In this document: positions 1-8,192 of the stretch, one piece after another
How positions within the stretch are numbered: the stretch's first letter is position 1
Layout of the letters: every line of letters begins with the position of its first letter
Source of the DNA: Novosphingopyxis baekryungensis DSM 16222
GTDB lineage: Bacteria; Pseudomonadota; Alphaproteobacteria; Sphingomonadales; Sphingomonadaceae
DNA length: 64,000 nucleotides
Direction of reading: 5' to 3'
NCBI RefSeq assembly: GCF_000420305.1
Contig: NZ_ATUR01000006.1
Span: 206,588-270,587 of the forward strand
Position numbers and translations under genes: made by a program
The notes under the pieces: model-generated
The model's database searches: none
What the model saw: the letters and a program-made list of their open reading frames with translations, nothing else
Told to the model about the DNA's origin: nothing

Positions 1-573
1 AATGCTCGGCAGGCCTTGCGACGTCGGGGCATCGCTGACGGAAACCGCCTTGAAGCCCTTCTTGGCCAGACGATGGATCTCGGCGACGCAGGCATCCATG
101 TTCCAGGTAGGCAGGATCCCGCAGGGAATGAACCGTTCCGGATAGGAATCGCACCATTCGTCCTTGTGCCAGTCATTATAGGCGCGAAGATGCACGAGCG
201 CGCGGTCCTTGTCGGCAACGCGGTGCAAGCGGCCACCGGCGAAATCGAAAACGCTGCCGAAGTTTACGGAAGACGCGATGCCGTTGACGTCCATATCGCC
301 CACGCGCGCGTGCACATCGTAGACACCTTCGCGCAGCTGATCGAGCGCGGTCGGCTCCATACCATATTCGTCCATCGGACGGCCGACGACGGCGTTCAGC
401 CCGACCGAGGGCAGATACATGCCCTGATATTCCCAGGCCGCCTTGCCATTCTTGTCGGTGATGAAGGTTGGCGCATCTTTCAGGTCCTCAGCCGACAGAT
501 GGTTTTTGAACATGTCCGGTGGCTCGCTGATATGATCATCCACGCTGATCAGCACCATATCGTTCATCTGCAT
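1..573 (-). CDS. Amidohydrolase-2 family protein, N-terminal part (runs off left edge)
   Basis: This is the first 191 codons of a metal-dependent hydrolase of the amidohydrolase-2 (COG2159) family; the rest lies outside the window. Residues 10-20 read SVDDHISEPPD, the D-x-H...EP element with which this family starts its metal-binding barrel. Members hydrolyse or decarboxylate cyclic and oxo acids, but the substrate cannot be read here. Two starts are possible, ATG at 579 or at 573. The one at 573 sits seven bases after AGGAG and is preferred. It follows the P450/DUF35/thiolase-like genes on the same strand after a 209-base gap, so it may be the last gene of that unit or have its own promoter. 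No signal peptide is seen. Confidence 0.8.
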   Translation of the reverse strand, partial: MQMNDMVLISVDDHISEPPDMFKNHLSAEDLKDAPTFITDKNGKAAWEYQGMYLPSVGLNAVVGRPMDEYGMEPTALDQLREGVYDVHARVGDMDVNGIASSVNFGSVFDFAGGRLHRVADKDRALVHLRAYNDWHKDEWCDSYPERFIPCGILPTWNMDACVAEIHRLAKKGFKAVSVSDAPTSQGLPSI

Positions 574-782
574 GTTCATTCTCCTTCTGCGCAGGGTCCG
601 CGACCCTTTTAGGGGAGTCGATTAGCGGCAACGGAGGATGGTGCCCAATATGTGCCCCAAACATCGCCTGTGTGAAGTCGCACGCGAAAGGCAACCCGGC
701 GGTTACACGCCTGAGTTGCCAGTTTCAGCGCTGTGCAGATGTTTCGCCATGTCCTTGGGGGAAGCGCACGCCACCGGATTAC

Positions 783-1943
783 TCAGTCGCGGGCAAGCAG
801 GAGAGCGGCCGCCATGGGCCCCCCGCCGCTGGTCGCGACGGCCAGCGACGGGTTGCCCGATACTTGCCGATCTCCGCCCAGGCCGCGCATTTGCACCACG
901 GATTCATGCGCAAAGCCGAAGCCGTGCAGCCGCCCCGCGCCCAGCTGACCGCCCGACGTGTTCATCGGCAACACGCCGTCGAGCGCTATGCGGGTGCCAC
1001 CTTCGACAAACCGATGCCCCTCGCCGATCGGGCAGATTCCAAGGCCCTCGAGCCAGGTAATCGGATGAAAAGCGAAGCCATCGTAGAGCTGGGCGATATC
1101 GAGATCCGACGGGCCATAGTCGCTATGCTCCCACAGCGCTTTGCCGGTAGCGTAGGACCCCGGCCATTCGGCCTGATCCCAGCTATATCGCTCCACCGAA
1201 CCGGCGGTGGCCGCAATGCGAACCGGCGTTGCTGTAATCTCGTCCAGCGCATCCCCTGCCGAGACGATGATCACGGTCGAGGCGTCGGTGAAACGATCGC
1301 AATCATACAGACAAAATGGCGTGGAAATCATGCGTGCGGCGAAATATTTGTCCGCCGAGAGCGGCTCTTTTACGATCGCGCGCGGATTGAGCGCGGCATT
1401 GCGATGCGCATTGATGGCGATCGCAGACAATTGCTCACGCGTCATGCCATAGCGGGCCATGTGCCGCGTTGCATATTGCGCCACCCAATTGGCCGCGGAA
1501 ATGGCGTAAAATGGCGCCGTCCACTGGCTCGCGCCGCTGACGTCCTTGCGGTGCATCGGCGGATATTCGTCCGGATCGGCCAACGCGCCGGCTTCATACA
1601 CCGTGCGAAAACACAGCACATGCCTTGCCCTTCCCGCTTTCACGGCCATGGCCGCAGCCGCGATCGCGCCGAGTTGCGCGGTCATTTCCTGGGCGCCCAG
1701 ATGCCACCGGGTCTTAAGCCCCAGGGCCTCGATCACATCGTCCGACGACACAGGAGAAAATCCGAGATAGGTCGGCATTTTGCCGGGATAGGTGGCCACC
1801 CCGTCAATCTGTCCGGCAACGAGCCCGGCATCATCGAGCGCCTCCCGAATGGCGTCGACGGTCAAGAGCAAGGGCCGCCGCTTCAGACGAACGCCGACCT
1901 CAGACATGCCGATGCCGCTAATATAGGCCTGTGGCTCACCCAT
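783..1943 (-). CDS. Thiolase-superfamily protein of the SCP-x/Ltp type, probable aldolase rather than thiolase
   Basis: A 386-residue thiolase-fold protein of the group called lipid-transfer protein or acetyl-CoA acetyltransferase. The usual nucleophilic cysteine is absent: the corresponding helix start (about residues 84-92) reads AQEMTAQLG. The C-terminal GHP motif is replaced by GAGRLHGFGF (about 337-346). Both losses fit the Ltp2-like proteins that, with a DUF35 partner, split steroid side chains by retro-aldol cleavage instead of thiolysis. Its start ATG overlaps the stop of the upstream DUF35 gene by one base (TAATG), which implies coupled translation and a complex of the two. The aldolase role is inferred from family knowledge and not proven by the sequence. 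Confidence 0.82.
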   Translation of the reverse strand: MGEPQAYISGIGMSEVGVRLKRRPLLLTVDAIREALDDAGLVAGQIDGVATYPGKMPTYLGFSPVSSDDVIEALGLKTRWHLGAQEMTAQLGAIAAAAMAVKAGRARHVLCFRTVYEAGALADPDEYPPMHRKDVSGASQWTAPFYAISAANWVAQYATRHMARYGMTREQLSAIAINAHRNAALNPRAIVKEPLSADKYFAARMISTPFCLYDCDRFTDASTVIIVSAGDALDEITATPVRIAATAGSVERYSWDQAEWPGSYATGKALWEHSDYGPSDLDIAQLYDGFAFHPITWLEGLGICPIGEGHRFVEGGTRIALDGVLPMNTSGGQLGAGRLHGFGFAHESVVQMRGLGGDRQVSGNPSLAVATSGGGPMAAALLLARD

Positions 1944-2353
1944 TACCCGGCCCTCTCGAACAGGGGAAAGAAGATGCCATCCTCTTCGGAAAAATTGACG
2001 ACGACGGGGTCATCCACCGCCACGTCCGTCGGAGCGCAGCCGATGATATTGGTAGTGAGAAAGATGCTCTCATCCTCCTCCAGCGCGACGCGCGCAATCA
2101 CGAACGGCACATCGAGGCCCGGCATCCATGGCTGGTGATTGATGGTGAAACTGTCGATACGCCCCCGCCCGGACGCGGGTTGCGGGGAAACATTCTCGCT
2201 CCAGCAATGGCGGCAAATCGGTTGCGGCGGATGCAGCCACCGGTCGCAATCGCCGCAGCGGCAGATCATCAGCTTCCCACTGGCGCCGCCGGTCCAGAAT
2301 GCCCGATTTTCAGCGGTTAATCGTGGCCGCGGACGGGGCGGGCCGAAACTCAT
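1943..2353 (-). CDS. DUF35 OB-fold protein with zinc ribbon, partner of the thiolase-like protein
   Basis: A 136-residue protein with an N-terminal rubredoxin-like zinc ribbon (Cys33, Cys36, Cys47, Cys50) followed by an OB-fold, the standard DUF35/ChsH2-C architecture. Such proteins bind acyl-CoA and activate thiolase-like partners encoded next to them. Its ATG overlaps the stop of the P450 gene (ATGA, four bases) and its stop overlaps the start of the thiolase-like gene, so P450, DUF35 and thiolase-like protein are made in sequence from one message. The full set of cysteines suggests an intact zinc site. The substrate is unknown; a branched or cyclic 3-hydroxyacyl-CoA would fit the context. 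Confidence 0.85.
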   Translation of the reverse strand: MSFGPPRPRPRLTAENRAFWTGGASGKLMICRCGDCDRWLHPPQPICRHCWSENVSPQPASGRGRIDSFTINHQPWMPGLDVPFVIARVALEEDESIFLTTNIIGCAPTDVAVDDPVVVNFSEEDGIFFPLFERAG

Positions 2354-3594
2354 TTGTCCCAGACAAGGTGCAGTGTGTCCGGACCGATGACATTGCCGCC
2401 ATGGAAGGTGACGGGCTTGTCCGGATCGAGCCGGAATTCCGGAAGCGCCTTGACCATTTCCTCGTACAAGACCTGCAGCTCGATCCGCGCGAGATGGGAC
2501 CCAAGGCAGCGATGCGGGCCGGTGCCAAAAGCAATATGCGCCTTGTTTTCCCGGTTGAGCGTGTAGGCTTCAGGGTTCTGAAACTCGCCTGGGTCGAGAT
2601 CCGCAGCGGGCAGAAACATGAGCGCCTTCTCGCCCTTCTTCAGCGTCACGCCCTGGAATTCGGAATCTTCGCTGACGAACCGCGGCGGAACGGTGAAGGT
2701 GTAGCGCCGCAAGATTTCCTCCGCAGCCTCGGCAATCAGCGCGGGGTTGTCGCGCAGCTTGCGCTGCAATTCCGGATCGGTGGCAAGATGCCGCGCGCCA
2801 AGACCCATGCCGTTCATCACCGTGTCGAGGCCGGCCACGAACAGCATGACGGCATAATTCTCGATATCGTGCAGCGTTGCCGGGCGGCCATCGAAATCGG
2901 ACTGCCAGAGCAGGGACAGCACATCGTCTTTCGGCTCGCGCTGACGGTCCAGGATCGTTTCGCGCATCACATCGGCCACCTTGCGCAGCCGCTTCTGAAT
3001 GGCGCGCGGGTCCATGTCGGTATCGTGCAGATGGTCCGCCACGAGATCGCGATATTCACGCTGTTTGCTCTGTGGCAGACCGAAGAGCGCGAGGAAGATC
3101 TGCGTCGGCAGCGGCTCGGCCACATCGGCCATGAACTCGCAATGGCCCTGATCCTTGATCCGATCGATAAGACCAGCGGCAAGCGCCCGGATCTGGTCCT
3201 TGAGCGCCAGCATGTTCTTCGGGCTGAACGTCTTGTTCAGCGGCTTGCGATAGGTATCGTGATGCGGTGGATCGACCGTGATAGGCAGCGGAATAAGCGC
3301 TTTCTGATCGTCCGGCTGCGTCGCATTATAGGCGGCAATCGCTTCATAGGGCACGGGGCCGTTGCTGAAAATCTCGGGGCTGCGTTGCGCCGCATGCACG
3401 GCGAAATGGGCGGCAACCACCCAGTGCCCACCATGGCGCGGCGTCCAGAACATGGCCGGTGCCTCCCGCGCGATCTCAGCGATCCGGTCATGTCCATGCG
3501 CGATCAGCCCGGCATCGTAATGATAATCGAAATCATAGACCAGCTCATCCGGAACATGGTCGGGCTTGGCAACGGCAGGCGTCAATTCGGGCAT
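2350..3594 (-). CDS. Cytochrome P450
   Basis: A soluble bacterial class I P450 of 414 residues. Visible motifs are the I-helix AGLDT, the K-helix EEILRR (ExxR) and the heme loop FGTGPHRCLGSHLAR with the cysteine thiolate ligand. It should hydroxylate a hydrophobic substrate using electrons from a ferredoxin; a 3Fe-4S ferredoxin gene starts 202 bases away in the opposite direction. No ferredoxin reductase is present in the window. I chose ATG 3594 (protein start MPELTPAV) because the codons further upstream look non-coding and an AAGGAG lies 12 bases before it. It heads the operon with the DUF35 and thiolase-like genes, so its product may be processed by them after CoA activation. Confidence 0.93.
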   Translation of the reverse strand: MPELTPAVAKPDHVPDELVYDFDYHYDAGLIAHGHDRIAEIAREAPAMFWTPRHGGHWVVAAHFAVHAAQRSPEIFSNGPVPYEAIAAYNATQPDDQKALIPLPITVDPPHHDTYRKPLNKTFSPKNMLALKDQIRALAAGLIDRIKDQGHCEFMADVAEPLPTQIFLALFGLPQSKQREYRDLVADHLHDTDMDPRAIQKRLRKVADVMRETILDRQREPKDDVLSLLWQSDFDGRPATLHDIENYAVMLFVAGLDTVMNGMGLGARHLATDPELQRKLRDNPALIAEAAEEILRRYTFTVPPRFVSEDSEFQGVTLKKGEKALMFLPAADLDPGEFQNPEAYTLNRENKAHIAFGTGPHRCLGSHLARIELQVLYEEMVKALPEFRLDPDKPVTFHGGNVIGPDTLHLVWDK

Positions 3595-3796
3595 GGTCGG
3601 ATCGTGCTCCTTCGCGCAATAGAGTGCTGGCGTTGTGCGGCAGGCCGCCTGGAAAAACCATGGCCCATGGCCAATACCGCACCGGCGATTGCAGCGGATC
3701 AACGCCCATCGCACCTGCGATTTGGCGGCGTACCGGTTGATTGATACCGGCCCAACCGTTTTAGCCTTGCGTCATGACAATCCAGGCGGAGGCCCC

Positions 3797-4033
3797 ATGA
3801 AGGTTCGTATCCAGAAAGCGCAATGCGTGGGCAATGCGCGGTGCCAGGCAGTCGCGCCCGATCTCTATCCGCTCGACGATGAAGGTTATATCGATACCGA
3901 CGGTTTTGCACCATCGGCTGCGCAGCAGAAGCATGCCTTGAACGGCGCAAAAGCATGCCCGGAACGGATCATTTTCGTGGTCGAGAACGAGAGCGGCGAG
4001 GAACGGCAGCTCTGGCCCCCAATCAGGGCCTGA
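3797..4033 (+). CDS. [3Fe-4S] ferredoxin, likely P450 redox partner
   Basis: A 78-residue ferredoxin with cluster ligands Cys10, Cys16 and Cys54 (the last followed by Pro). The position that is Cys in 4Fe ferredoxins is Asn13, which points to a 3Fe-4S cluster. Such small ferredoxins pass electrons from an NAD(P)H reductase to P450s. The gene is transcribed away from the P450 at 2350-3594 and leads a plus-strand run with an SDR, an acyl-CoA dehydrogenase and an enoyl-CoA hydratase. An in-frame extension upstream is open but has no protein-like character; ATG 3797 follows a GGAGG-like element and gives the family's usual length. Confidence 0.9.
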   Translation: MKVRIQKAQCVGNARCQAVAPDLYPLDDEGYIDTDGFAPSAAQQKHALNGAKACPERIIFVVENESGEERQLWPPIRA

Positions 4034-4093
4034 ACGAGGGCGCCGGTCGGGCTCCCGCATTTTGCAATAGATACATGTTTGAGGATCTGATCG

Positions 4094-4918
4094 ATGAGCG
4101 ATATTTTGGGCTATAAGGGCAAGCGGGTTGTCGTATCGGGCTGCTTTTCCGGCATGGGGCATGCCGTAGCCAAGATGCTGATCGACCTGGGTGCCGAGGT
4201 CCATGGCCTGGACTTCAAACAGTGCGATCTTCCTCTGGCGTCTTTCAACATGATCGATCTCAGAGACCCGGAATCGATCGAGCACGCTGCCGCGCATATC
4301 GGCGGCAAGATCGATGCCTTGTTCAATTGCGCCGGCTTGCCGAATGCCTTCCCCGCCATGGACGTGATGAAGGTCAACTTCATCGGCCTGCGTCATCTGA
4401 CCGAGCAGCTGCTGCCGAAGATGGGCGCGGGCGCGGGAATTGCGAATATCGCCTCGACCGGCGGGCTCGGCTGGAGCCGCCGCATTCCGGACAATATGGC
4501 GTTCGTCACGACGAAAGGCTGGGACGCCGCCATCGCCTGGTGCGAGGCCAATAAGGATACGGTGTCGGAAGGCTATGCCTTTTCGAAGGAAAACGTCATC
4601 GTCTGGACCCAGTTCATGGGCGCACAGCTTATCAAGAAGGGCATCCGGATCAACTGCACCCTGCCCAGTCCCACCCAGACGCCCATGATGAAGGCGTTTC
4701 ACGAAAGCTCCGGCAAGGATGTGGTCGACGCCGCTGCGGAACCCATGGGTCGTTACTCCACCCCGGAAGAGCAGGCTGGCGGTCTCGTGCTGCTCAACTC
4801 CAGGCTCGCAAGCATCGTCAATGGCGTCGTTTTCCCAGTCGACGGCGGGTTCATGGGCGCGCTGGCCACCGGGCAGATCGACATCGCCAAGCTGATGGGC
4901 GGCAAGAAGCAGGGCTGA
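4094..4918 (+). CDS. Short-chain dehydrogenase/reductase, 3alpha-hydroxysteroid dehydrogenase-like
   Basis: A 274-residue SDR. The nucleotide loop is SGCFSGMG (a TGxxxGxG variant), the catalytic serine lies in IASTGG and the catalytic pair in YAFSK. The short loop between the first strands, the CAGLPN segment and the insert before the catalytic Tyr recall the 3alpha-HSD/carbonyl reductase (HsdA) group, which oxidises secondary alcohols on steroids and other cyclic compounds with NAD. It follows the ferredoxin gene by 60 bases and ends four bases before the acyl-CoA dehydrogenase, so it belongs to that operon. The steroid assignment is an inference from sequence style; related proteins also act on coniferyl alcohol and terpenols. 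Confidence 0.85.
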   Translation: MSDILGYKGKRVVVSGCFSGMGHAVAKMLIDLGAEVHGLDFKQCDLPLASFNMIDLRDPESIEHAAAHIGGKIDALFNCAGLPNAFPAMDVMKVNFIGLRHLTEQLLPKMGAGAGIANIASTGGLGWSRRIPDNMAFVTTKGWDAAIAWCEANKDTVSEGYAFSKENVIVWTQFMGAQLIKKGIRINCTLPSPTQTPMMKAFHESSGKDVVDAAAEPMGRYSTPEEQAGGLVLLNSRLASIVNGVVFPVDGGFMGALATGQIDIAKLMGGKKQG

Positions 4919-4922
4919 GCAT

Positions 4923-7127
4923 ATGAATTTCGATCTGACCGAAGAGCAGGACATGATGCGCGGAAGCTACGCGCGGCTGCTGGATGCCAAATGCACGCCC
5001 GAACGGCTTCGCGCCGCTGAAAAGACCGGCATCGATGCCGAGATCTGGGCCGAGCTTGCCGATCTTGGCGCCTTCATGCTGCGCGTGCCGGAGGACCGGG
5101 ACGGACTGGGCCTGGGCACGTTCGACGCGGCGATCCTCATGGAAGAAGTCGGGCGCACCTTGCCGTCCGGGCCGATTGCGGAAACGATCCTGGCCGCCCG
5201 GCTGGTTGCCCTGCTCGGCGGCGACGAGCACGCCGAAACGCTTGCCGATATCGTTGGCGGCACAAGCATTGCGTCACTCGCCTTCGCGGACACAGGCCAA
5301 AAGCCAAAGCAATTCGTGGCAGGCGGCGAGCATGCCAAATTGGTGATCGGCAAAAGCGGCACCGATGTTCTTCTATACCAGGTAGGGCAAGATGCCTTCA
5401 CCGCCGAACCAAATCTGGCATCGAACGGCCTTGTCGAAATTGATCTGACGACATGCACGGTGTTCACGCTGGCATCGAATACCGAGGCCGGACAGCTGTT
5501 CGACGCAACCTTGGAAGAATGGAAACTGCTTACGGCATCGGCCTTGGCAGGTCTTGGTCGTCAAGCTGTCAAAATGGCCGCGGAATATGCCAGCGAGCGT
5601 AAGCAGTTCGGTCAGTTCATCGGGCAGTTTCAGGCCATCAGCCATCCCCTGGCCGACAATCTTTGTGACGTTGACGGAGGCAAGCTGCTCACGTGGAAAG
5701 CGCTACGGGCCGCCGCTGATGGTAATGCCCAGGCGGCCGCCTTCTGTTCCCTGGCGCTCTGGTGGAATGCCAGGGCCGCCGGCAGCGCTGTCAGTCAGGC
5801 GCTCCAGACGTTCGGCGGCTACGGCCTGACCACGGAATATGACATTTACCTCTACAATCTGCGCGCCAAGGCCTGGCCGCTGACATGGGGTGATCCGGCG
5901 CAGCTTCTCGTTGAAGCGGGGGAGCGGTTCTACGGAGGCGCTGCGCCTGCCATGCCCGATGTCGGCGATCTGCCGATCGAGTTCGACATCGGCGAAGAAG
6001 CCCGCGAGATGATCGAGACGATCGACCGCTTCATGGAAGACAATGTGACCGCGGAGATGCGGGCCAAATTCCACTATAGCTGGGAAGGCTGGGTGCCGGA
6101 ATTGCACAAGAAGCTGGCCGAGGCGGGCCTGCTGTTCTTCAACCCTGAACTCGGCGGCAGAAAAATCGGATCTTATGCCCGCGCCGCCGTGCGGCGGACG
6201 CTGGAAAAACACGGCTACGCGCACCCCGCGACCAGCGTTGCCGAAATGGTGGGCCTCATGATCGCGCGCGCCGGATCGGACGAGCTGAAGGACGAGGTGC
6301 TGTCGCGCATCATCTCTGGCGATATCATTGCAAGCCTTGGATATTCCGAGCCCGCTGCCGGCTCGGATGTCTTTTCTGCACAGACCCGCGCCACGCCGGA
6401 CGGAAATGGCTGGAGCATCGAGGGCACAAAGATGTTCACCAGCGGCGCCAACCTAGCCGATTATGTCCTGATGCTTACGCGCACCAACAGCGATGTGGCC
6501 AAGCACAAGGGCCTGACCATGTTCATCGTGCCCCTGAAAACCGAGGGCGTGACGGTGCAGCCGGTGCACACCTTCCAGGACGAACGCACCAACATTACCT
6601 TTTACGACAACGTCAAGATCCCGGACAGCTACAGGCTGGGCGAGATCGATGGCGGCACAAAAACCATGTCGCTCGCGCTTGAGCTGGAACATGGCGGCAG
6701 CTTCGCCAACGCCATTCGGGCCAATCTGGAAGCGGCAGAAGAGCTCTGCGCCCTGATCGACGCACCGGACGGGGGCAAACTGATCGACGATCCGCAGGTC
6801 CGGGCACGTCTGGCACGCGTGCACGCAAGCATTGCGATCTCCGAACTGTTCGAATTTCGCGCCAGCTGGGCATCGGTGGAAAAGAAACAGAATCTTGCAT
6901 TTGGTCCGATGGCCAAGATGTTCTCATCCGAGCGGTTCATGGACGATGCCCGCGATCTGATGGATCTGACCGCACCGCTGTCGCTATCCAAACGAGACGG
7001 CGCGGCTCAGCTGGTCAATCAATCCTATCGCCACGCCCATGGAACGCGCATCTACGGCGGCACCAGTCAGGTCCACCGATCGATGATCGCCGAGCGCGCC
7101 CTCGGCATGCCGCGCAGCAGAGCTTAG
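4923..7127 (+). CDS. Single-chain fusion of two acyl-CoA dehydrogenase units
   Basis: At 734 residues this is about twice the family length. Residues 1 to about 345 form one acyl-CoA dehydrogenase unit (opening DLTEEQDMMR, FAD-loop motif FGGYG). From about 350 onward there is a second unit (YSEPAAGSD, IYGGTSQVHR near the end). Many steroid-degrading bacteria build such enzymes as alpha2beta2 complexes from two genes; here both halves are one chain. In the second unit the Glu of the common IYEGT motif is Gly, and a helix reading LALELEHGG may supply the catalytic Glu, as in isovaleryl-CoA dehydrogenase. It lies four bases after the SDR and nine before the hydratase, so it should perform the first beta-oxidation step on the same substrate. 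Confidence 0.88.
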   Translation: MNFDLTEEQDMMRGSYARLLDAKCTPERLRAAEKTGIDAEIWAELADLGAFMLRVPEDRDGLGLGTFDAAILMEEVGRTLPSGPIAETILAARLVALLGGDEHAETLADIVGGTSIASLAFADTGQKPKQFVAGGEHAKLVIGKSGTDVLLYQVGQDAFTAEPNLASNGLVEIDLTTCTVFTLASNTEAGQLFDATLEEWKLLTASALAGLGRQAVKMAAEYASERKQFGQFIGQFQAISHPLADNLCDVDGGKLLTWKALRAAADGNAQAAAFCSLALWWNARAAGSAVSQALQTFGGYGLTTEYDIYLYNLRAKAWPLTWGDPAQLLVEAGERFYGGAAPAMPDVGDLPIEFDIGEEAREMIETIDRFMEDNVTAEMRAKFHYSWEGWVPELHKKLAEAGLLFFNPELGGRKIGSYARAAVRRTLEKHGYAHPATSVAEMVGLMIARAGSDELKDEVLSRIISGDIIASLGYSEPAAGSDVFSAQTRATPDGNGWSIEGTKMFTSGANLADYVLMLTRTNSDVAKHKGLTMFIVPLKTEGVTVQPVHTFQDERTNITFYDNVKIPDSYRLGEIDGGTKTMSLALELEHGGSFANAIRANLEAAEELCALIDAPDGGKLIDDPQVRARLARVHASIAISELFEFRASWASVEKKQNLAFGPMAKMFSSERFMDDARDLMDLTAPLSLSKRDGAAQLVNQSYRHAHGTRIYGGTSQVHRSMIAERALGMPRSRA

Positions 7128-7136
7128 GAAGCCGAC

Positions 7137-7940
7137 ATGACCAGCGAACCGCATCTTCTGACAGAATCGGTCGATGGCATTCTCATCGTCACGCTCAACC
7201 GGCCGGACAAGCTGAACGCGTTATCGTCGCAGACCATGCTTCTGTTCGACGCGGCGCTTGCCGGTTTCCGCGACGATCCGGATCAGAAGGTCATGCTGAT
7301 CCGCGCGGCGGGTCGCTTTTTCTGCTCCGGTGCCGATCTGAAAAGCGGTGCGCCCGGCGCGCGGCCACGCACGGCCACCGGCATACGCGAAAATCACCGC
7401 ACGGGCCTGTTCGGTATGCACCGCATTTACGATGAGATGGAGCATATCGAAAAGCCCATCGTTTGCGCCATCCACGCCACCTGTGTCGGCGGCGGCCTTG
7501 AAATGGCTTTGTCCTGCGATTTCCGCCTCGCGGCACAAAGCGCGCAATTTGCTTTTCCCGAAGGCCTTTTTGGCGTGCTTCCCGCGTCGAATGGCGTCAG
7601 TCGGTTGACGCGCATCTGCGGTCCGCATTGGGCCCGCTGGCTCATCATGGCCAATCAAAAGGCCGATGCGGACCGCGCCCTGATCATGGGGTTGGTGCAT
7701 GATGTGATGCCGGACGAAGGCTTCGACGATGCGGCCATGGAATTCTGCCGACATCTTACGAAAAACAGCAGCGAGCAAATGGGGGCTGCAAAGATCGCGA
7801 TCGAGATGGCCGCCGAAGTCGGCCGCGATACGGCCCGCCACATCGAACGGATGGCCAACAGCGCTCTGATGCTCAATCCCGAATATCTGAAACGGATCGA
7901 GGATTATGTCGCCAAACTGGGCAGCAAGCCGAAATCATGA
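7137..7940 (+). CDS. Enoyl-CoA hydratase/isomerase family protein
   Basis: A 267-residue crotonase-fold enzyme. The oxyanion-hole and catalytic region reads CVGGGLEMALSCDFRLAA, and a second acidic residue lies in FPEGLFGVLP. Both glutamates of the classical hydratase (rat Glu144 and Glu164 equivalents) therefore appear to be kept. It would hydrate the double bond made by the fused acyl-CoA dehydrogenase encoded nine bases upstream. The C-terminal tail is short and lacks the dehydrogenase domain of multifunctional enzymes. It is the last gene of the ferredoxin-SDR-dehydrogenase-hydratase run. The exact reaction (hydratase, isomerase or ring-opening hydrolase) cannot be decided from sequence. 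Confidence 0.92.
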   Translation: MTSEPHLLTESVDGILIVTLNRPDKLNALSSQTMLLFDAALAGFRDDPDQKVMLIRAAGRFFCSGADLKSGAPGARPRTATGIRENHRTGLFGMHRIYDEMEHIEKPIVCAIHATCVGGGLEMALSCDFRLAAQSAQFAFPEGLFGVLPASNGVSRLTRICGPHWARWLIMANQKADADRALIMGLVHDVMPDEGFDDAAMEFCRHLTKNSSEQMGAAKIAIEMAAEVGRDTARHIERMANSALMLNPEYLKRIEDYVAKLGSKPKS

Positions 7941-8091
7941 GATAATCGGCGAAAGCCCTCAAAATTACCGCTTGAAGCTGCCGGGCTGGATTTCCCCGCA
8001 ACGCGAAAAAGCCGCTCCAGATACCGTAGCCGACCGCGCCGATCAGCACGATCGCGACATAGATATTCAGAGATACATCACCGTTTGGCAT
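7873..8091 (-). CDS. Possible small single-span membrane protein
   Basis: A 72-codon frame whose N-terminal half reads like a membrane span (LNIYVAIVLIGAVGYGIWSG) after a short polar start, followed by positively charged residues. A GAGGGAAG element stands a few bases before the ATG. Its 3' end overlaps the end of the enoyl-CoA hydratase on the other strand by 68 bases, and that overlapping tail does not look conserved. It lies downstream of the TetR gene on the same strand. The protein may be real but shorter than shown, or only a chance frame; no family is recognised. Confidence 0.3.
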   Translation of the reverse strand: MPNGDVSLNIYVAIVLIGAVGYGIWSGFFALRGNPARQLQAVILRAFADYLMISACCPVWRHNPRSVSDIRD

Positions 8092-8125
8092 CGACACTTC
8101 CCTCAGGCCGGCGGACCTAAGGCCC

Positions 8126-8192
8126 GGCAGAGCGGTCGCCTGATCAGGCCGCCGAGAGGCCGGCGGAGCGGTCGTCTGATCAGGCCGCCGAG
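8126..8192. repeat. Imperfect tandem duplication, two copies of about 31 bases, period 36
   Basis: Copies at 8126-8156 and 8162-8192 differ at only two positions; both contain GATCAGGCCGCCGAG. The right copy covers the last codons and stop of the TetR gene (minus strand), and the left copy lies directly behind that stop. A shorter piece, AGGCCGGCGGA, also recurs at about 8105 and 8158. It looks like a recent slippage or local duplication that copied the 3' end of the regulator gene. Confidence 0.8.

Noticed and set aside
672..2138. A 488-codon antisense frame opposite the thiolase-like gene
   Set aside because: The minus strand carries the coupled thiolase-like and DUF35 genes.
3595..3714. 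Longer N-terminus of the P450
   Set aside because: The extra codons are rich in Arg, Cys and Trp without similarity to P450 N-termini, and a better-placed ATG exists at 3594.
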